A DNA stretch of 64,000 nt, taken from positions 163,643,724 through 163,707,723 of the forward strand of contig JAVHZZ010000006.1 of assembly GCA_036250195.1 (NCBI GenBank). The letters run 5' to 3'. Within the stretch, counting starts at the first letter, position 1. Each line of letters starts with the position of its first letter. Made by a program: the position numbers and the translations under genes. Origin of the DNA: Mixophyes australis. Lineage: Eukaryota; Chordata; Amphibia; Anura; Limnodynastidae. The notes beneath the pieces were generated by a model that saw only the letters and a program-made list of their open reading frames with translations, had not been told where the DNA came from and ran no database searches. Positions 63,401 through 64,000 of this stretch are shown piece by piece.

Positions 63401-64000
63401 CATCCCCACCACCTAGGAATACTATTCTTCAGAAATACATTATTACATTATTACAGGGCACCTCCGCATACCTCCGTACCCATCATATACAATTACATCT
63501 GCCTCCTTTTTCTGTACAAGAAGCCTGCTTATAGGTTATATTTTTACCACAACTACCTCTTATTTTCTGAATATAGTGTGTACACTCAGAGGGATGTCAT
63601 TTTCAGAATTATATTAACAAATAGAGGGCTATTGTCTTTGACTGTGGAATGTTATTGTATATACTTTCGCTCAGTGTAGTACATACTTATTACAGGATGC
63701 CCCTATTGGAGAACTATTACCAATTAAAAGGTTTTGTATATTGTACGTTAACTTCACTGTGTTTATGGTGGTTACTGAGCAACAGAACCACTAGCTGTAT
63801 TGGCACTAATGAGATCTTTACACAGATCAGCACCTCCCATCTCCAGCGAGCAACCAATCAGGGCCTGGAAGGAGGGACATTTAAACCTTCAATGCTGATT
63901 GGAGATTCATATTCACTTATCCCTAAGGAAGCCTTTATTGTTGAGGTGAAACGCATTGGGTACTCTGCATATCATACATACCAACACCCACTTCACTGCA
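63401..64000 (+). mobile_element. PLE 3' non-coding end
   Basis: About 600 bp after the GIY-YIG frame, carrying a hammerhead-like motif at 63923-63952. The end of the element lies outside the window. Confidence 0.6.
63923..63952 (+). ncRNA. Hammerhead-ribozyme-like motif (partly degenerate)
   Basis: CTAAGGA (one change from CUGANGA), then a GCCT/AGGT helix with one G.U pair, then GAAAC at 63948-63952. It is followed by GCATTGGG, in the same relation to the PLE coding end as the motif at 45737. Confidence 0.55.

Overview
This window looks like intergenic DNA from a large, repeat-rich vertebrate genome, most likely a frog or other amphibian. The inference rests on the repeats. They include Tx1-type L1 elements, Penelope-like elements (PLE) with a GIY-YIG domain, V-SINEs with L2-type tails, a Gmr1-like Gypsy element, many hAT elements and MITEs, and Harbinger. 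I found no host exon, rRNA gene, tRNA gene or CRISPR array. Essentially every recognisable coding stretch is a decayed transposable element.

Layout. 1-1300: a MITE end and a 28-bp minisatellite. 1313-5215: a decayed L1 whose ORF1 is split by a 455-bp hAT insertion. 5216-6390: Gypsy pol remnants. 6404-7850: a reversed hAT end. 9176-9410: a V-SINE. 10431-11741: a hAT with a perfect 8-bp target duplication. 12755-13483 and 18511-19124: solo LTRs. 13691-16766: a minisatellite, two hAT MITEs and a strongly palindromic MITE. 19888-22684: a TIR element and two V-SINEs. 23351-23963: a hAT MITE. 24621-27218: a hAT with an intact 220-codon orphan ORF on its minus strand, behind eight 100-bp monomers.

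28402-40114 is a nested cluster. A BED-finger hAT transposase gene is split by a 6.25-kb L1. That L1 is itself split by a solo LTR, and two more solo LTRs sit in the hAT flanks. 40140-43522: PLE fragments, a long foldback with a telomere-like core, and another hAT end. 44513-46700: a PLE 3' end with an L2-type LINE and a hAT MITE inserted. 47600-49000: two LTR-like sequences. 50171-52620: a MITE and a Gmr1-like Gypsy element whose integrase lies before its reverse transcriptase. 53500-57400: Harbinger with a transposase and a Myb-like gene. 57447-59366: hAT, L2-tail and PLE fragments. 59440-64000: a nearly complete PLE, split by one solo LTR, with a hammerhead-like motif near the window end.

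These sequences do not act together as a pathway. They record successive insertions, and many boundaries are set by target-site duplications that I read directly. The signals most worth a second look are: an inverted repeat with a paired substitution in the promoters of four solo LTRs; the orphan ORF and monomer array in the 24621-27218 hAT; three hammerhead-like motifs in PLE ends; and the telomere-like foldback.
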